Assembly: GCA_947000775.1 (NCBI GenBank)
Contig: CAMQGK010000008.1
Location: 10,492,501 to 10,556,500, forward strand
Length of the DNA stretch: 64,000 bases
Origin: Pterois miles
Lineage: Eukaryota; Chordata; Actinopteri; Perciformes; Scorpaenidae
Direction: 5' to 3'
Shown here in pieces: positions 1 to 12,479 of the stretch. The notes beneath the pieces were generated by a model. That model did no database searches. It saw only the letters and a list, made by a program, of their open reading frames with translations, and was not told the DNA's origin. Position numbers and translations under genes: made by a program. Positions within the stretch are counted from its first letter, which is position 1. Every line of letters begins with the position of its first letter.

Positions 1-640
1 ATGATGTTGGTCCCCTTAGTAGCCCTTTTACACTGTATAAAATGACCTGTGGTGACCTCTAGGATAATCACAGCCTCATGAAACTTTACAGCCACAAACT
101 AGAGACCTGGAGCATTCAGAGGATGGATGGCTTTCCTAGCTAGACTGACAATAAGGGGTTTCTGAGCAGTTTACACAACACTGTGCTCGTCATCCAATCG
201 CCAAAAATTGCAATTCTTGCAGAAATGTCCAAATGTCAGAAGTTTTTGATACCAAATTGCAGCATAGCTTTTTCTATGGTGTTCCTCAAGGTCTTGGTGT
301 CTTAGTGTGGTCTTTTGGAGGGTACAAATTGGTTAAATTTAGCACCAAATCTCTGTAACAAATGGTACAAATCCAAAAATTGCTGCAACAACTTATGAGA
401 CATAATAGAGCATGAGGATGGTCACCACATACTTTGATCATAATGTTCTCAACCCTTATACACTTTTGTAATACATTTCAAATAATAATATGTGTTTATT
501 TCTGATTTATGACAAGAAGAACTTGACACAGAGCTGCATCTCAAATTAATCCTCGTGTTCCCAGCTTTCAGATGATGTAAACCACTTCTATGTGACATCT
601 ACTGTTGACCTGCTATCTCCTCCTAAAGACCCCCTGGACC
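1..640 (+). repeat. Interspersed repeat, family X, copy 1 (cut by window edge)
   Basis: This stretch recurs at 10925-11780 with clear identity. Shared blocks include the AAAATGACCTGTGGTGACCT stretch near 39, a block ending GGAGCATTCAGAGGAT near 125, GTTAAATTTAGCACCAAATC near 332, and AACTTGACACAG near 521. No coding capacity or terminal repeats are visible, so it is probably a long non-autonomous element of unknown class. The end near 640 is approximate. Confidence 0.75.
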
Positions 641-1990
641 CCCCTGAAAAAGAGCAACGGCTCTGTTGTGGGTCTCGGAGTTAAACAAACACCATGCCAT
701 GCTCTTTCCAATTGAATGTCGCAGCCCACACAACACTCACAAGCACAAGCCATTAACCACGCACCTATAAATATATACTATTTGCCACACTGTCAACACA
801 AGCGCACTACATGTTGTTCCACTCCCTCCTTTGCTCACACAGTCCTGCTATAGTATCCAACCTGAGCAGGATAATGACGGTGACGGCACCAGAGGGAGCG
901 ATGAATTGTATTAAGGCTGAGCCACCCCCGTCTGCACTCATTTCATTTAGACATGAAATAAGACAAAAAGGTGCACGGCAGGTTTTGAAATGTTAGAGCG
1001 CTCTTAACAGAAAAGTGAAGGTTCTTTTGGTTAAAACTGAGCCTAAAAGCTTCAATACATCCAGGACCACTGGGTTCAAATAGAAAATGCAGCGCATGCT
1101 AGGAAAAAAAAAATCAATTTCTAGTGAGCTGGACACTGGTTGGAGATTTGTCTTAGTTCTGTGAAAAGAAAAAGAAAATCCTTTTCTCCACAGTCGTATA
1201 CAGCATCACCATCCAACCCTGCTAACACCAGACACCGTCTGTCACAGCACACCACAAAGACATCCAGCGGACTTCACTTTAGCTTTAGGCTTACATGGCA
1301 CTGAGCGGACCTGGGCGTCTTGAGATTTGCTTTATTATAAAAAGGAAGAAGGTCAAAGAAAATTTTATTGAAGTATAATACCACTGCTGAGGTCCTCTTC
1401 TCCCTGCTGAGCTGGTTTCAAAGATGCTATAGAGTGGACAGAGGTGCAGGGAGAGGGAACATGAGTGTCTGTGATTCAGAGACCCACCTTGTTAGTGCAG
1501 TGCTAGCTGGAAGCTGGACTGTGCCCTTATTATGGGTATTTATATCCTGGAGTGAAACGTTTATATAATTGATGACATATTTTGACACCTGCCCTATCAT
1601 ATGGAGCCTGGAGTGTGCTGCCAAAATAATTATAGACTTTTTTGGTATTTAGCTGTAATCAATCTAAATTTATATGGAGCAGTTCTTTGGGTTGGACCTC
1701 ATTTCATTTTTATGGTGTCACACTGCATGCACATCTATAAATTCACTCCAAAATAAAGTGATCAAGAAATGGAAACTGTAAATATCAGCAGGGGCAAACA
1801 ACTTCACTGGGAGGTGGAATATTATAATAGTACAGTGACAGATCTGTAAATTGTAGGGGTTTTACAAAATATTGATGCAAATGAGTACTGCAATATTATG
1901 TTGTGTGATACTGTACCCATTTTTAATTAACCTCTTAAAAATCTGACTGCCCGCCATCGGACCAAACCGCTATTCAGTCTTTTGGAGACC
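640..1990. other. Unassigned intronic sequence
   Basis: AT-rich sequence with short A runs and no recognisable exon, RNA gene or transposon. Frames of 60-66 codons here resemble no known protein and are at chance length. Confidence 0.5.
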
Positions 1991-1994
1991 GCCC

Positions 1995-2160
1995 CAAAGT
2001 ACGGTGAGGAAAAACTGGCATGCTTTATTTTATGGGTCCCTTGGCCTCTGACCTCAAGATATGTGGATGAAAACGGGTTATATGGGTACAAGTCTCCCCT
2101 TTACAGACATGCCCACTTCATGATATTCACATGTAGTTTTTTGCATGCAGTATAAATACT
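1995..2160 (-). repeat. Fragment of the shared GGTACCCA module
   Basis: On the minus strand this reads AAGTGGGCATGTCTGTAAAG, then GGGGAGACT, a degraded GGTACCCA block, and GAGGTCAGAGGCCAAGGGAC. The same module occurs at 10620, 24930, 28866, 55570 and, in part, 63285. It looks like a relic of one of those repeat families. Confidence 0.7.
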
Positions 2161-2524
2161 TAAATACATAATACAGTATCTGTATCATAATACACAGCAC
2201 TAGTAAACTGGATAACAAGAAGTATTTTATATAAAGAAAGAATAAGGCAATAGAATAGCAGCAATTGGAGGTGAGCTATTACTTTCTCCAAAACTTTACA
2301 TCCTTTAAGTATCATTTACACGATAATTTCATGAATTAATTTATACATTTTTATAAATTATCACTTGTTTGGGGTGCCAACTGTGGGTCACTGCATCCCC
2401 AGTCGGTTCCCCTTATATTGGTGTTGTCTCTCAATAAAAGGCATAAACCCCAAGAAGCTTTAAAAAGTATTAAACCTACTAACTGGTTGTAATTAAAACC
2501 AAGAATAGTTGAGACAGAGTTCCC

Positions 2525-2800
2525 GACACGTCTTCCAGCAGAATGCAGCTGAATCGGGAGCCTCTAAGCTCAAGGACAGGCAATTTCTGTTTTAACTCGT
2601 CAGACACCAAGTACTTCACACATCCAAGTACTGGTAATAAATACACCACTAAAGCCTTCATAAACAGCAGCAGCACACATGTTGTCTATGTGCTGCAGTG
2701 TCCCTGCGGTCTGGTGGTTGTTGGACAACTAAAACAGCTTTAAAGATCCACGTATCTGAACACAAAACTGCAATATACGCACATAAAACATGGATTCTGC
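2525..2800 (+). pseudogene. Penelope-like retroelement remnant, GIY-YIG endonuclease region
   Basis: A frame from 2543 reads SDTKYFTHPSTGNKYTTKAF and then VVYVLQCPCGLVVVGQ. This matches the layout of the C-terminal GIY-YIG nuclease of Penelope-like elements: a Cys-containing linker, THP.TGK, then V.Y.L.CPCG...VG. After the VGQ the frame is shifted; the continuing homology (TALKIHVSEHKTA) lies in another frame. The reverse transcriptase part was not found, so this is a short 3' fragment of a dead element. In intact elements the nuclease nicks the target for reverse transcription. The element class is fairly secure, the subfamily is not. Confidence 0.7.
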
Positions 2801-3017
2801 TATTCTTGGCACTATGTGCAGGATAATCATGGTTCAGCAGCGTAATTTAAATTTTGGGGACTGGAAAAAATGTCACCCTCTCAAGTCAATGATCAACTCA
2901 CTGCTCTGCAGAGAGGCGTACCGGGGTCAGACTTTGGCTTAAATGTTTCCATTAATTTGTTGCACTTGACAGATGCCGTGTCTGTGCTTTTTGTATTTTA
3001 TCAAATGGGCTACTTCT

Positions 3018-3468
3018 GGGCCTGAGAAGTGAAGCCAATGTGGAAATACCTTCAACATGCATTCTTTCTATGAGTCTATGAGAAAATGATGCTGCTTCTC
3101 ACTTGATTTATTACCTCAGTAAACATTGTAAACAGTTTATGGTCTCAATCTCTCATTACAAGTCTTCTTCAATACACCAGGATGTTTATTTAGTGAATTA
3201 TGGTCCCATTTGGAATCAAATAGATCATAAAGCAGGAGGTGATTTAGGACGTGGCTACCTCGTGATTGACCAGTCGCTATCACGTTGTTATCTGTGTCTG
3301 TGAGTGTTTTTACAACTTTAACCCTTTCACAGTGTGTTGTCAATTAATTACAACCTTTCTGGTCACCTGAAAATGTCTTATTCAGAATTCGGTTGTACTT
3401 AGCTCCACCTTCTCATGTCACTTCTGTACCAAGGTGGCGGCGGCTAAAATGCCAAATGGAGGCTTGAA
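3018..3468 (-). repeat. MITE-like repeat, GCAACCAGAAGTGAC family, copy 1
   Basis: The reverse complement of this stretch matches 5529-6088 through most of its length, including TAATAAATCAAGTGAGAAG, the CATAAACTG/GTTTACAGTG block and ACCATAATTCACTAAAT. No transposase is encoded, so it is most likely a non-autonomous DNA element. A 104-codon plus-strand frame at 3434-3748 starts inside it and has no support as a gene. Confidence 0.7.
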
Positions 3469-3469
3469 C

Positions 3470-5525
3470 ACGGCAGTCTCCACTTCCTGTATACAGTCTG
3501 ATTTTATTTCTGTAACTTTAAGAGATTTGTGTTGGTTGGCTCCTGATGTGACTGTGGTGCATGGGGCATGGCACATAGACATTGACAACTCCCACTTTTG
3601 GATCTCCACCAATACAACTGCAATCCTGTTGCAGACTGACTCTATAGGGAAAGGTTCTGTTTGTGCAATTACAGGCTGCAAATCAATCGGTGTGCTCCCG
3701 TCCCTTTATTTTCCCTTAAAAACTGGAGAAGTTGCCGGGAAACTCTAGACCTCATTAGACGCAACGTATACTACAACATCTGCGAAGAAACACTCAAGTT
3801 ATTTACAATACTGCAGTTTGTGCTGTAAACATGCCAACAACCCTCAAATCGCAGTAAAACAACTTTTACTTTGCTGCAGTGCTTCTTGTGATTTGCAAAA
3901 GTGGGAAATATGTTATTAAAAGATGACATTAGGCTTAGTGTGACACAGTCCATAATCCAACATGGGCTGCATCGGCCACATTACGCCCCCACACGTCACC
4001 ATTCAACCCAGCTATAATTGTACATTACCCACAACGCTATGCTGCAAGCTATCGGCTGGCTTCAGCATGACCTAACATCAGGCCACCGGACAATGCCCGG
4101 CTTTAGACCCACACAGCCAGCCAAAACATTCAATTACTGCTCCAGGAAAAAAGCTTTTCAGGGAAACAGTTTTGAATAATAAACTGTGTTTTGGCGGACA
4201 GAGGCCAAGGATCATGAAAAATCATCCAGCTTATACATGACCTCAGGAATTATCACACATGTCAGCAAAGAAAACACCCCAAAAAACTGTGTTTCGATGG
4301 CATGCCAGTGAAGCCACGAAGTGGAAATGCATTTGTGTGATGAGGAATGGATGCTCAGCAACCTGTGAGCCTGAAGCGAGTACATTATACAGGCAGATCA
4401 GACAGGGAAAGGTAGAGACAAGAATGTGAATGGGAGCTTAATGGGGATAATATGGAGATGGGAAACAAATGGTAGTGCTGAAGGGCTGGAGCCAAAACCT
4501 CGAGCTATCTATTCAAAGATAAATACACTATTTCTATTTTGAAGCTGAATTCCTGTCTTCACAGATTGTCAGGTGAACTTGAAACGTCAAGGCTTTAATC
4601 AATGACGTTCCCAGCTCTGAGAGTTTAGCTATTATGAACTGAAAAATGAAAATAATAATCAAAAAAGTCATAGCTTATGTGTGTAAACTAGTGATTTCAA
4701 CTTGTCTTTGGAGAGACTTCATATTTCAAGTTGACAGAAAAGCTAATTGATTTCTAGCTGACATCCATCTGATGTCGACAATATTCCCGTTCTGACAATT
4801 TAAACGCCTGACCAATGGATCTAATGTAGCGTGGACAGACGAGACATGATTCTACATGTGTGGGAGGGATTCAGCTGCAAAAAAACGGCATGTAAACAGA
4901 AACAGAAGGCGGCTCTCAGAGCGGGGACGTCACGGGATGAGTGAGTGCACATTTGCGCGGCGTGCGAGGTGGTGAATAAAAATGAGGAAATAGCTGAATC
5001 TGCTGTGCATCTTATTACATGATGTGTCACATTACTATGACCCGTTTCACATGCAGCATATGGATTAGATGGCTTTAGCCAAAATCTTATTCTCACTCAA
5101 CTGCTAATGTTCCTTCTAATTTTATTTTAATTGCCCTTATCCCAGCGATGTCCGCTGGAAAATCTGTTTAACCAGTAGGAGCAGCTCTAATCCGCGGCCA
5201 TGAATTTCCCTCAGTGCTGCACATTCTGGTCATTACGCCTGACTGATTTCACCGGTCACTGGTGATGTCTATGAATCAGATGAATGGGATTCAGAAATGA
5301 ATTAGATTAGGTGGCTTTTCCCAGCTTATTCTTCTTCCGTCTCCTCCACCCATTTATTCTACTGTATCTGTCATTATACTCATTCCTCATCTCCTTCTCA
5401 TTGCCTGTCTTTTCATACATAAGGGCAGATTATTATATTCCTCATATACTCCTATTAATTGGACTGGATTGTCCATACTCCCAAAATCCTCAGTTTGGTC
5501 CTTTAGTCCCAAATTATCATTTAGC
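3470..5525. other. Unassigned intronic sequence
   Basis: About 2 kb with no recognisable gene or repeat. The part near 5130-5280 has little simple sequence and moderate GC, so it could hold conserved non-coding elements. That can only be judged by alignment to other fish. Confidence 0.4.
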
Positions 5526-5528
5526 TGT

Positions 5529-6088
5529 ATAGACTTCATGTAAGAAATGGACGTAGTTAGCCTCAAGCTCGGCAGTCTGGCTGTCGCCATCTTGTTTTTT
5601 TGCAACCAGAAGTGACACGAAAGGTTGGAGCAAAGTACAACCAAACGCTGAATAACACAATTTTAGGTGACCAAAAATGTTAGAATTAACATTGGATGGA
5701 CTGAAAAAACACTGGAAAAGGGTTAAAGTTGTAACACAAAAACTCAACATCCAGACTGCACAACACTGTGGTAGTGACCGGTCAGTCACAGAATCACTAA
5801 AGCATCCCCTGCTTTATGGCCTATCTGACTCTAAACGGGACCATCATTTACTAAATGAACATCATGCTGTACTGAAGAAGACTTGAAACTAGAGATTGAG
5901 ACCATAAACTCATGTTTACAGTGTTTACCGAGGTAATAAATCAAGTGAGAAGTAGGATCATTGTCTCATAGACTTCTATACAATCAGACTTCTTTTTGCA
6001 ACCAGACGAGTCGCCCCCTGCTGGCTGTTAAAAAGAATGCAGGTTTAAGGCACTTCAGCATTGGCTTCACTTCTCAGAGGTTTCCCAC
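5529..6088 (+). repeat. MITE-like repeat, GCAACCAGAAGTGAC family, copy 2 (longest)
   Basis: The longest of four copies in the window (others at 3018, 9588 and 49000). It runs from a TATAGACTTCATGTAAGAA start, through CGCCATCTTG and GCAACCAGAAGTGAC, to GGCTTCACTTCTCAGAGG. It also contains CATAGACTTCTATACAATC near the 3' end, which pairs imperfectly with the 5' TATAGACTTCATG. No coding capacity is present. Frames across it are interrupted and unrelated to known proteins. Confidence 0.75.
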
Positions 6089-6868
6089 TGTTTTGCATTT
6101 CAGAACTGCTTGTACCTTTTTTACCCATTAAGCATATAAAAAACAGCAGTGCAATCTTGATGTTTAAACTTGGACTATTCTGCATAAAATGTATAAAGAG
6201 TTTTCTCTAGAAAGCCAATCCAAAACACTGTACAGCTGCCACAATGTTTTAACCAAAAAAAAAAAAATCAATCCTCTCTGCACTCTTTTGTTGATTTCAG
6301 GAATGACTGTAAGATATTTTGACTTGCTTTTAAGGCCCAGCATGGCAGATCTCTCTCCTCCACTGACCTTTAAACTCTTCATATACCCCTTGACTCCCTG
6401 AAGTCCTCGGCTGCTGCTTTTATGCTCCTTCAAAATTCAACACAGTGCTTTATAAGTCCATTAGGCCTGTAGACTGACTGTCCCCTGCAAGGTCAAAACT
6501 AAACGAGTAGCAGCGCTAAGAGAAGCTGCGTTCTGTGTCTTTGTGCCACATATCAGCAGCAATGCATTTTTCTTCTGTTTATTTAATTTTATCTTATTTT
6601 CACCCATTTTATTTTCATCTGTTAAAATCCTATTTGCAGGTATATTTTTATGTCTACAGTGTGTTTCTTCTGTATGTAATCTTATTGCTTTATAAATTCA
6701 GTTGCCTTGTTGTTGGAAGGTGCCATATCAATAGCCTTGTCTTGTCTTTGTCACAACCAAGACTCTTATAAAAGTTAAGCTTATGCTAAAGATTTTAAGA
6801 GTTTTAATTTTTAAATCTCTTTTATCCTGTGTTTTCTCAACTTTAATAGTTTTTACATTAATCTTGAC

Positions 6869-7231
6869 TTAAAGGACCAGTGTGTGACAATTAGGAAAAT
6901 CAACGGGTAGGAATGGAATACAGTATTAACAAATATGTTTTCTATAGTTACCTTGGAATGAGCCGTTTATATCGATATAGGGAGCAGGTCCTCTGTATGG
7001 ACTAACATTATGTGCTCCCATCTCCGCTGCTCTCACTCTCATGCTTCAGCACTCACTTCCCTCGTATACATACTGTACAAACTGGCTCTGCTCCAGATGG
7101 CTCTAGAGAGGGCATTCGCATTTTTGCGTCAGCCACCGTAGTTCTTCTACTTGGCACACTGGAGAGGCTTCAGCTGTAATCTCCACACCTCACCGTTAGG
7201 TACCGCTACATCCTACAGACTGGTCCTTTAA
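6869..7231. mobile_element. TTAA-flanked MITE, family 1
   Basis: The ends are inverted repeats: TTAAAGGACCAGTGTGT on the left and, reverse-complemented from the right, TTAAAGGACCAGTCTGT, one mismatch in 17. TTAA at both outer ends is the target site of piggyBac-type transposases. The element is 363 bp and non-coding. Its interior contains ATAGGGAGCAGGTCCTCT, almost identical to a block inside the element at 37542. Assignment to piggyBac rests only on the TTAA ends. Confidence 0.7.
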
Positions 7232-7494
7232 AACCATTAGCACACCCCGAAAAAAAGATGTAATGGGTTTCATAACACGCTCAATGCTATGCCTGCATTT
7301 CATGACTATTTCCGTTCTGTTGTATCTTTTTCCTCCATCCCTACATGTCTTTTTTTTTTTTTTTTCAAATAAAATAGGAGGCCTGTGGGAAGTGACATTT
7401 CATGGCCCAACAGAGAGAAATAATCAAAAAGGACAAACTGCTAACACAGGCGTCCTTTTCTTCTCCCCTTTTATTCTTGCTTCCTTAAGCAGTT

Positions 7495-8235
7495 GAAAAC
7501 TCTCCGCTCCTCTGGTCACACCTTCTATCGTTCCACTTCTTCTTCACTCCACTCTTTGCTGCTTATTTCTCCACCCCAGAGTCTGTTTGCTTTCCTTACT
7601 GGCTGTTTAAAGTCGGTTTTCGGAGTTGGAGTTACGCTCTGTCCCTCTTTCACCTTCCAAACGCTGGCTGCGCTGCCTCCTTCACCTCCCCTCGCGCTCC
7701 CTCTCTTTTCTGTTTGTTTTCTCTCCTGCGGGCGTCGCATCGCAAACACCCCGCATATCCCACGGCGATTTGAGGGGCTTCTTTTTTAATGTGAGCCAAC
7801 TGTCACGCACAAATGTGCACGCACGCCTCTGGCTATGTGACCAAACCTTTACAGCGAGCTGCACGTCAGCTCACACACACTCAGCGCCACTTTCAGCTGA
7901 CGGGCCTGTTATGTTTATTGGTGCAATATCTGAAACTTGGTTTAAATTTTCAGTGCCGTTAGGTCTGACGCGCTCGTGTTACAGCCCTCCATACGACGAA
8001 CACACCCCACAGTGATTTGTGTAAACAGACCTTGTGGTGGTCTCTCTCTCTCCCCATCACTCCTCTCAATCTCTCCATCTTTTGATGACCCTCTTCTCTT
8101 TTACAGCTCTAGCCGTTTCTCCCCATGCCTCTATCTATCTCCCTCTCTTGCATTGTGCGTCATCGCCCCCTCATTCTCTCTATCTCTCTCTCTCTCCATG
8201 TCTGTCTGTCCGTTCCTTTCTTCTCAGCCTTCACT
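7495..8235 (+). repeat. Pyrimidine-rich and CT/CA low-complexity stretch
   Basis: The plus strand is dominated by C and T, with short (CT)n runs near 8040-8200. It is one of only two clear places where the pyrimidine-rich strand is the plus strand. A 129-codon frame at 7626-8015 crosses it but resembles nothing known. The segment 7720-7780 is locally CpG-rich. Confidence 0.6.
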
Positions 8236-8569
8236 CTTCAGAGGGCTCTTCATTTCACTGGAACGATGGATGAGAGGCTAGGGCCATCTGCAAGAGCTGA
8301 TAAACCCACCCTCACACTCTCTCACTCACACACACACTTGGAGATGCTGACATACATACAGATGCAGAAACAAGGAGACGTACAGAGATGCGGATGCATC
8401 ACTAAACCTGTAAAAACATGCACGGTTCAAGAGCACGCCACAATGCAGACACACTCCAGTGAACACACACTGGGGAAAAAAAAAAAAAAAGGGTAAACAC
8501 AGCATTAGTCACAAAGAGACACACACAACCACCACAGCCAGACTGGTTATGTAGGACACATGCGCTGAA

Positions 8570-8880
8570 ACCTCTTAGACATATTCTGCATGTCAAGAGG
8601 GAAAGAAGTAAAAGAGAAAAAAGAGGGAGAGATGAAAGGAGATGCAAAAAAGTGTAAAATTAACTAGATGAGAGCTGGAATAAAGATGAGCAGGGAAAGA
8701 GTTGAGGAAACGTGGGGGTCAGGAGGGAGAGTAAAAATATGCAAGAGACGGAGGGCGGCGAGGAGGAGTGGGTGATGAAGATGTAGAGAGGAGCAGAGAA
8801 AACGAGGGATGGACATAAAGCCTGGAGGACAGATTATGCAAAGAGAGCGAGATTAGAAGGAGAGATGAGGTGAAGGGAAG
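8570..8880 (+). repeat. Purine-rich tract
   Basis: A run of mostly A and G on the plus strand (GAGGGAAAGAAGT, GGAGAGATGAAAGG and similar). In the pc transcript it would be pyrimidine-rich. Serine- and leucine-rich frames on the opposite strand are by-products. Confidence 0.6.
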
Positions 8881-9585
8881 GTTGGCCGGCACGTCCGTTG
8901 GAAGATGACGTTGAGCCTCGGCGAAAACACAGAAACATCTGAAAACAAAGAAAAACTTCCTTAAAGCCGAGCTGAACGTGCACAATCCTGAGAGAGCAAC
9001 TGCTTCCACAGCGGCAGATTTACATAGACGAACTAACTGCCTCAGTGTCTGTGGGACCAAACAAGGAACGATGCCAATTAGCAGCAGACACACCGTATGT
9101 ATACACCCGTTTATCCATTCAGAATATATTCTCCATGTTTCAGCTAAATGAGGAATACTGAGAATGTCAAGCTGAGCGATATGAGGATATACAGCCTAAA
9201 ACAACACAAAAATGTCAAGAATTTATATTTTTCTATATCATTTTCATCATGATGGCGAAAAACCAGTGGCCAAACTGCGTTACGGTGATAGTTACATTAT
9301 CTGGACGACGCTTTACGCTCTGATCCTTATATGTGAGAGCGAAGCTGGAGCGAGCAGTCAGCTACTTCCGTCATCTGAGCGTGAAAGCCACCACCATCTG
9401 CAAACTTTGCCACACTATGGTCCCCACTACAGGCATATTTGGAGTGCACGCTGTCATTAGCTGACACAACAAGCCATTACTACAGGCTAAATCGTTTGTG
9501 TCCGCTCACAGTATCTCACACAGAACGGTTTATGGATATATAAAATAACCTATGAAGAAGTTGTGTACCCCCCGATACACAGATA
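8880..9585. other. Unassigned intronic sequence
   Basis: No gene, RNA or transposon recognised. The part near 9180-9460 contains GAGCGATATGAGGATATACAG, reminiscent of fish repeats that I could not place. Confidence 0.35.
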
Positions 9586-9587
9586 AG

Positions 9588-9775
9588 GAGTGAAGTCAAT
9601 GCTGAAGTGCCTTAAAATTGCATTCTTTCTAATATCCATTAGGGGTGATTCCTCTGGTTGCAAATAGAAGTCTAATTGTATAGAAGTCTATGAGAAAATA
9701 ATCCTACTTCTCACTTGATTTATTACCTCAGTAAACATTGTAAACATGAGTTTATGGTCTCAATTTCAAGTTATA
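9588..9775 (-). repeat. MITE-like repeat, GCAACCAGAAGTGAC family, copy 3 (partial)
   Basis: Matches the 3' third of the 5529-6088 copy in reverse orientation: GAAGTCAATGCTGAAGTGCC, CTCACTTGATTTATTACCTC and AGTTTATGGTCTCAAT. The rest is missing, so it is a truncated copy. Confidence 0.7.
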
Positions 9776-10599
9776 AATATGTTATGTACTGTATATCACT
9801 TAAGATATGAAATTACCTCCAGTATATCGTCCAGCTCTAATTTGAGCCACATAACTGGCCAACATGAGGATTCCTAGTTAAACTAGTCAAACCCACTCAA
9901 ATGATTCACTGTAATTCTCCTTTCCACTAGTCAAAAAGACCACCAGCTGATGTGCAAACGAGTGCACCCACAGAACATCCCTGCATTATAATAAACCTGC
10001 TCGTTTCAAAGTTAGAGAAACAAAGGCTTGCTGCGGCTCCTGTCATACTAATGCAGGACTGGAGGCTGCAGGACACGGGGGACTTGTACAATGGTTACCA
10101 CTAAAAATAATCCAGGAGGCCTTTCTTCGCTGTTCTGTCTCCATTAACATGCAGAGAATCACTTGTCTGCCAGTCCGACTGAGTGGCCGCGCTCTCTGAG
10201 GAAGCACGCGGCTGCTGTCACTAATACCAATTAAAAGTTATGACTTTGCCTAAGAAAGGGAGGTCAGATTCATCTTCAGATTGGGCTTTTTGCTATGCTG
10301 CCTTGGCAATGGAGGGTCACAGATTGTAAAATCAACCTCAAGAGAAATTACTTTAACTTGGTTGGTTTGCTGGGACAAAGTACCGCTTTGCCAGATTTGG
10401 CAGGTTGTTGTGATTGTGATACTACACTGGGATTTTAAGGAGCTAGCATCCTACAGTATTTAATTTTTCCTAAAATCATTTAGCACTGTGAGCCCTTGTT
10501 TACTAGCTTGAATACTCTGATTTAAATCAGAGTATCACCTAAATATAAAACAGTGGTGCCAGCCATGTCATGCCAGCTCGTCAGGAAGATCGCTAAATA

Positions 10600-11780
10600 A
10601 CGCTATGAAGTTATGAGCAAAAACTGTCATGGTCATTTTCAAAGGGGTTCCTTGACTTCAAGATATGTGAATGTAAATGGGTCCTATGGGTACCCACAAG
10701 TCTCCACTTTATAGACATGTCCACTTTGATAATCACATGCAGTTTGGGGTAAAAACCATGCAGCTGTTTGAATGCAGTATAAATGTTATTTCTATTCTAA
10801 AAGGGTGTGTTTGAATATTTCTGCATACTTAGGTCTCTAAACAGTCTCTGAGTTACATAAATTGGGTCTCGCTGTAAAGCTGAGACTCTTGTGGATCCAG
10901 TGAGTCTAAATGTATTCATGTGTGATGATGTTAGTCCCCATAGGAGCCATTTCATTGTAATAAAACTTGTCCTCACTGTATAAAATGACCTGTGGTGACC
11001 TCTTGGATAATCACAGCCTCATGAAACCTTATAAACTCAAGCTAGAGACCTGGAGCATTCAGAGGATCTTCTTGCAGAAATCTCAAAAGGTTAAAGTTTT
11101 TGATACCCAATCACAGCATGGCTGCTGTTCCTCAAGGTCTTGGTGTCCTAATGTCAAATTTTGAGGGATTATTATTCATTTTTATTAGTCATTTATCATT
11201 TTCAGTTCTGGAGTGGTAAAAAAAAATGGTTAAATTTAGCACCAAATCTGCAAAACAAATGGCATCAACCCAAAAAGACTATAAAGTGAGCATGGGAATG
11301 ACCGCCGTATAACTCCATAGAACATAATGTTCTAAGCCCTCATACACTTTCAAAATGCATTTTAATTAATCAGTTAATTATTCAATTTTCATTTCTTATG
11401 TACAACTAGAGGGCTGCACAGTGGTGCACTGGTTAGCAAGAGGGTGGCTCGTCTGTGTGGAGTTTGCATGTTTTCCCCATGTTAGCGTGGGTTTTCTACA
11501 GGTTCTCCGGCTTCACTGCACAGACTAAAGTCCAGATGGACTGGCGACATGACCAGGGTGAACCCCGCCTTCCCCTAATGCCAGCTGGGATCGGCTCCAG
11601 CCCCCCCGCGACCCCTAACAGAATAAGCGGTTGCAGACGGATGGATGGATTTATTAAAGAACTTGACACAGCGCTGAGCTACATCTCAAATAAATCTTTA
11701 GGCTACCAGCTTTTAGATAACGTACACCACCTCTATGTGACACCAACTGTTAACTTGTTATCTGCCTATGAACATCCCAT
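10600..11780 (+). repeat. Interspersed repeat, family X, copy 2, split by a SINE
   Basis: From 10925 it matches copy 1 (1-640). The upstream part, 10600-10925, matches 55330-55745 in reverse, including GTGATGATGTTAGTCCC, GCTGAGACTCTTGTGGAT and TTCTGCATACT. Together the copies suggest an element of at least 1 kb. At 10630-10740 it contains the shared module on the minus strand. A SINE at 11411-11650 lies between AATTATTCA... and AAGAACTTGACACAG, which are close together in copy 1. Confidence 0.75.
11411..11650 (+). mobile_element. tRNA-type SINE with (GGAT)n tail
   Basis: It starts GGGCTGCACAGTGGTGCACT, followed by GGTTAGCA, an A-box-like tRNA head. It passes through TGTGTGGAGTTTGCATGTT and CAGCTGGGATCGGCTCCAGC, and ends AATAAGCGGTTGCAGACGGA followed by TGGATGGAT. 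This is the common fish SINE-like family also seen at 49351 (minus), 53466 (partial) and 52180 (fragment). The B-box region is deleted here. A 138-codon frame across it is an accident of the repeat. Confidence 0.8.
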
Positions 11781-12185
11781 CCCAACTCCATCCAACTCAA
11801 ACATCAACTGTCTCATTAGATTTACTGAGGTATACTTATACTTAATCCAGACAATTAGGCCACCTTCATAAAACATTGCATATGCAGTTACTCAGTTACT
11901 CAGTTACTCTTGGTAGGTCAGGCAGTTAGGTAACCTAGTGCAAACTGTCCTCAAAAACAGAGAGACCGGCAATTTTGGAGCCCTGAAAAAAATCTTTTTT
12001 TCTTTAAATAGTGAAAACACTTTCAGAGAAAATCATTTGTAGAAAATGAGCTCATTTTGAGAACATGCTGGATTGAACGCTGAAATGGGAAAAAAACACC
12101 ATGCAGGGACAGTTGTTCCCTCCTTCCAGCCAGCTGCCTCGTATCACTGAACACTGAATAAAACACACAGCAACTGGGGCGTGCA

Positions 12186-12207
12186 CGCCACACACACACA
12201 CACACAG
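12186..12207 (+). repeat. (CA)n microsatellite
   Basis: About ten CA dinucleotides in a row, following CACGC. Confidence 0.85.
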
Positions 12208-12479
12208 GAACTGTTCCTACATTAAGCACAGACATTTTTGTGCATAAACACATTAAAAAAAAGAAAAACGCTGAGTCGCAAAGAGGCGAGCCTTCACTAA
12301 TGTACGAGGGACCTGATTAAAACTGACACGGTGCAGACACACAAACCCACTAATTTAAGCACACAGCACTGTAATATGAACGCATACAGGCGTGCTCCTC
12401 CACCACACGTGCACACACTAGATGGCATTGGTAAACAACCAACTGAGAGACCAGAGAAAAGAAAACAATTACAGAATAA

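Noticed and set aside
7626..8015. 129-codon frame in pyrimidine-rich sequence
   Set aside because: Composition-driven, overlapping frames on both strands, no domain.
11455..11871. 138-codon frame
   Set aside because: It lies across a SINE and the repeat it inserted into.
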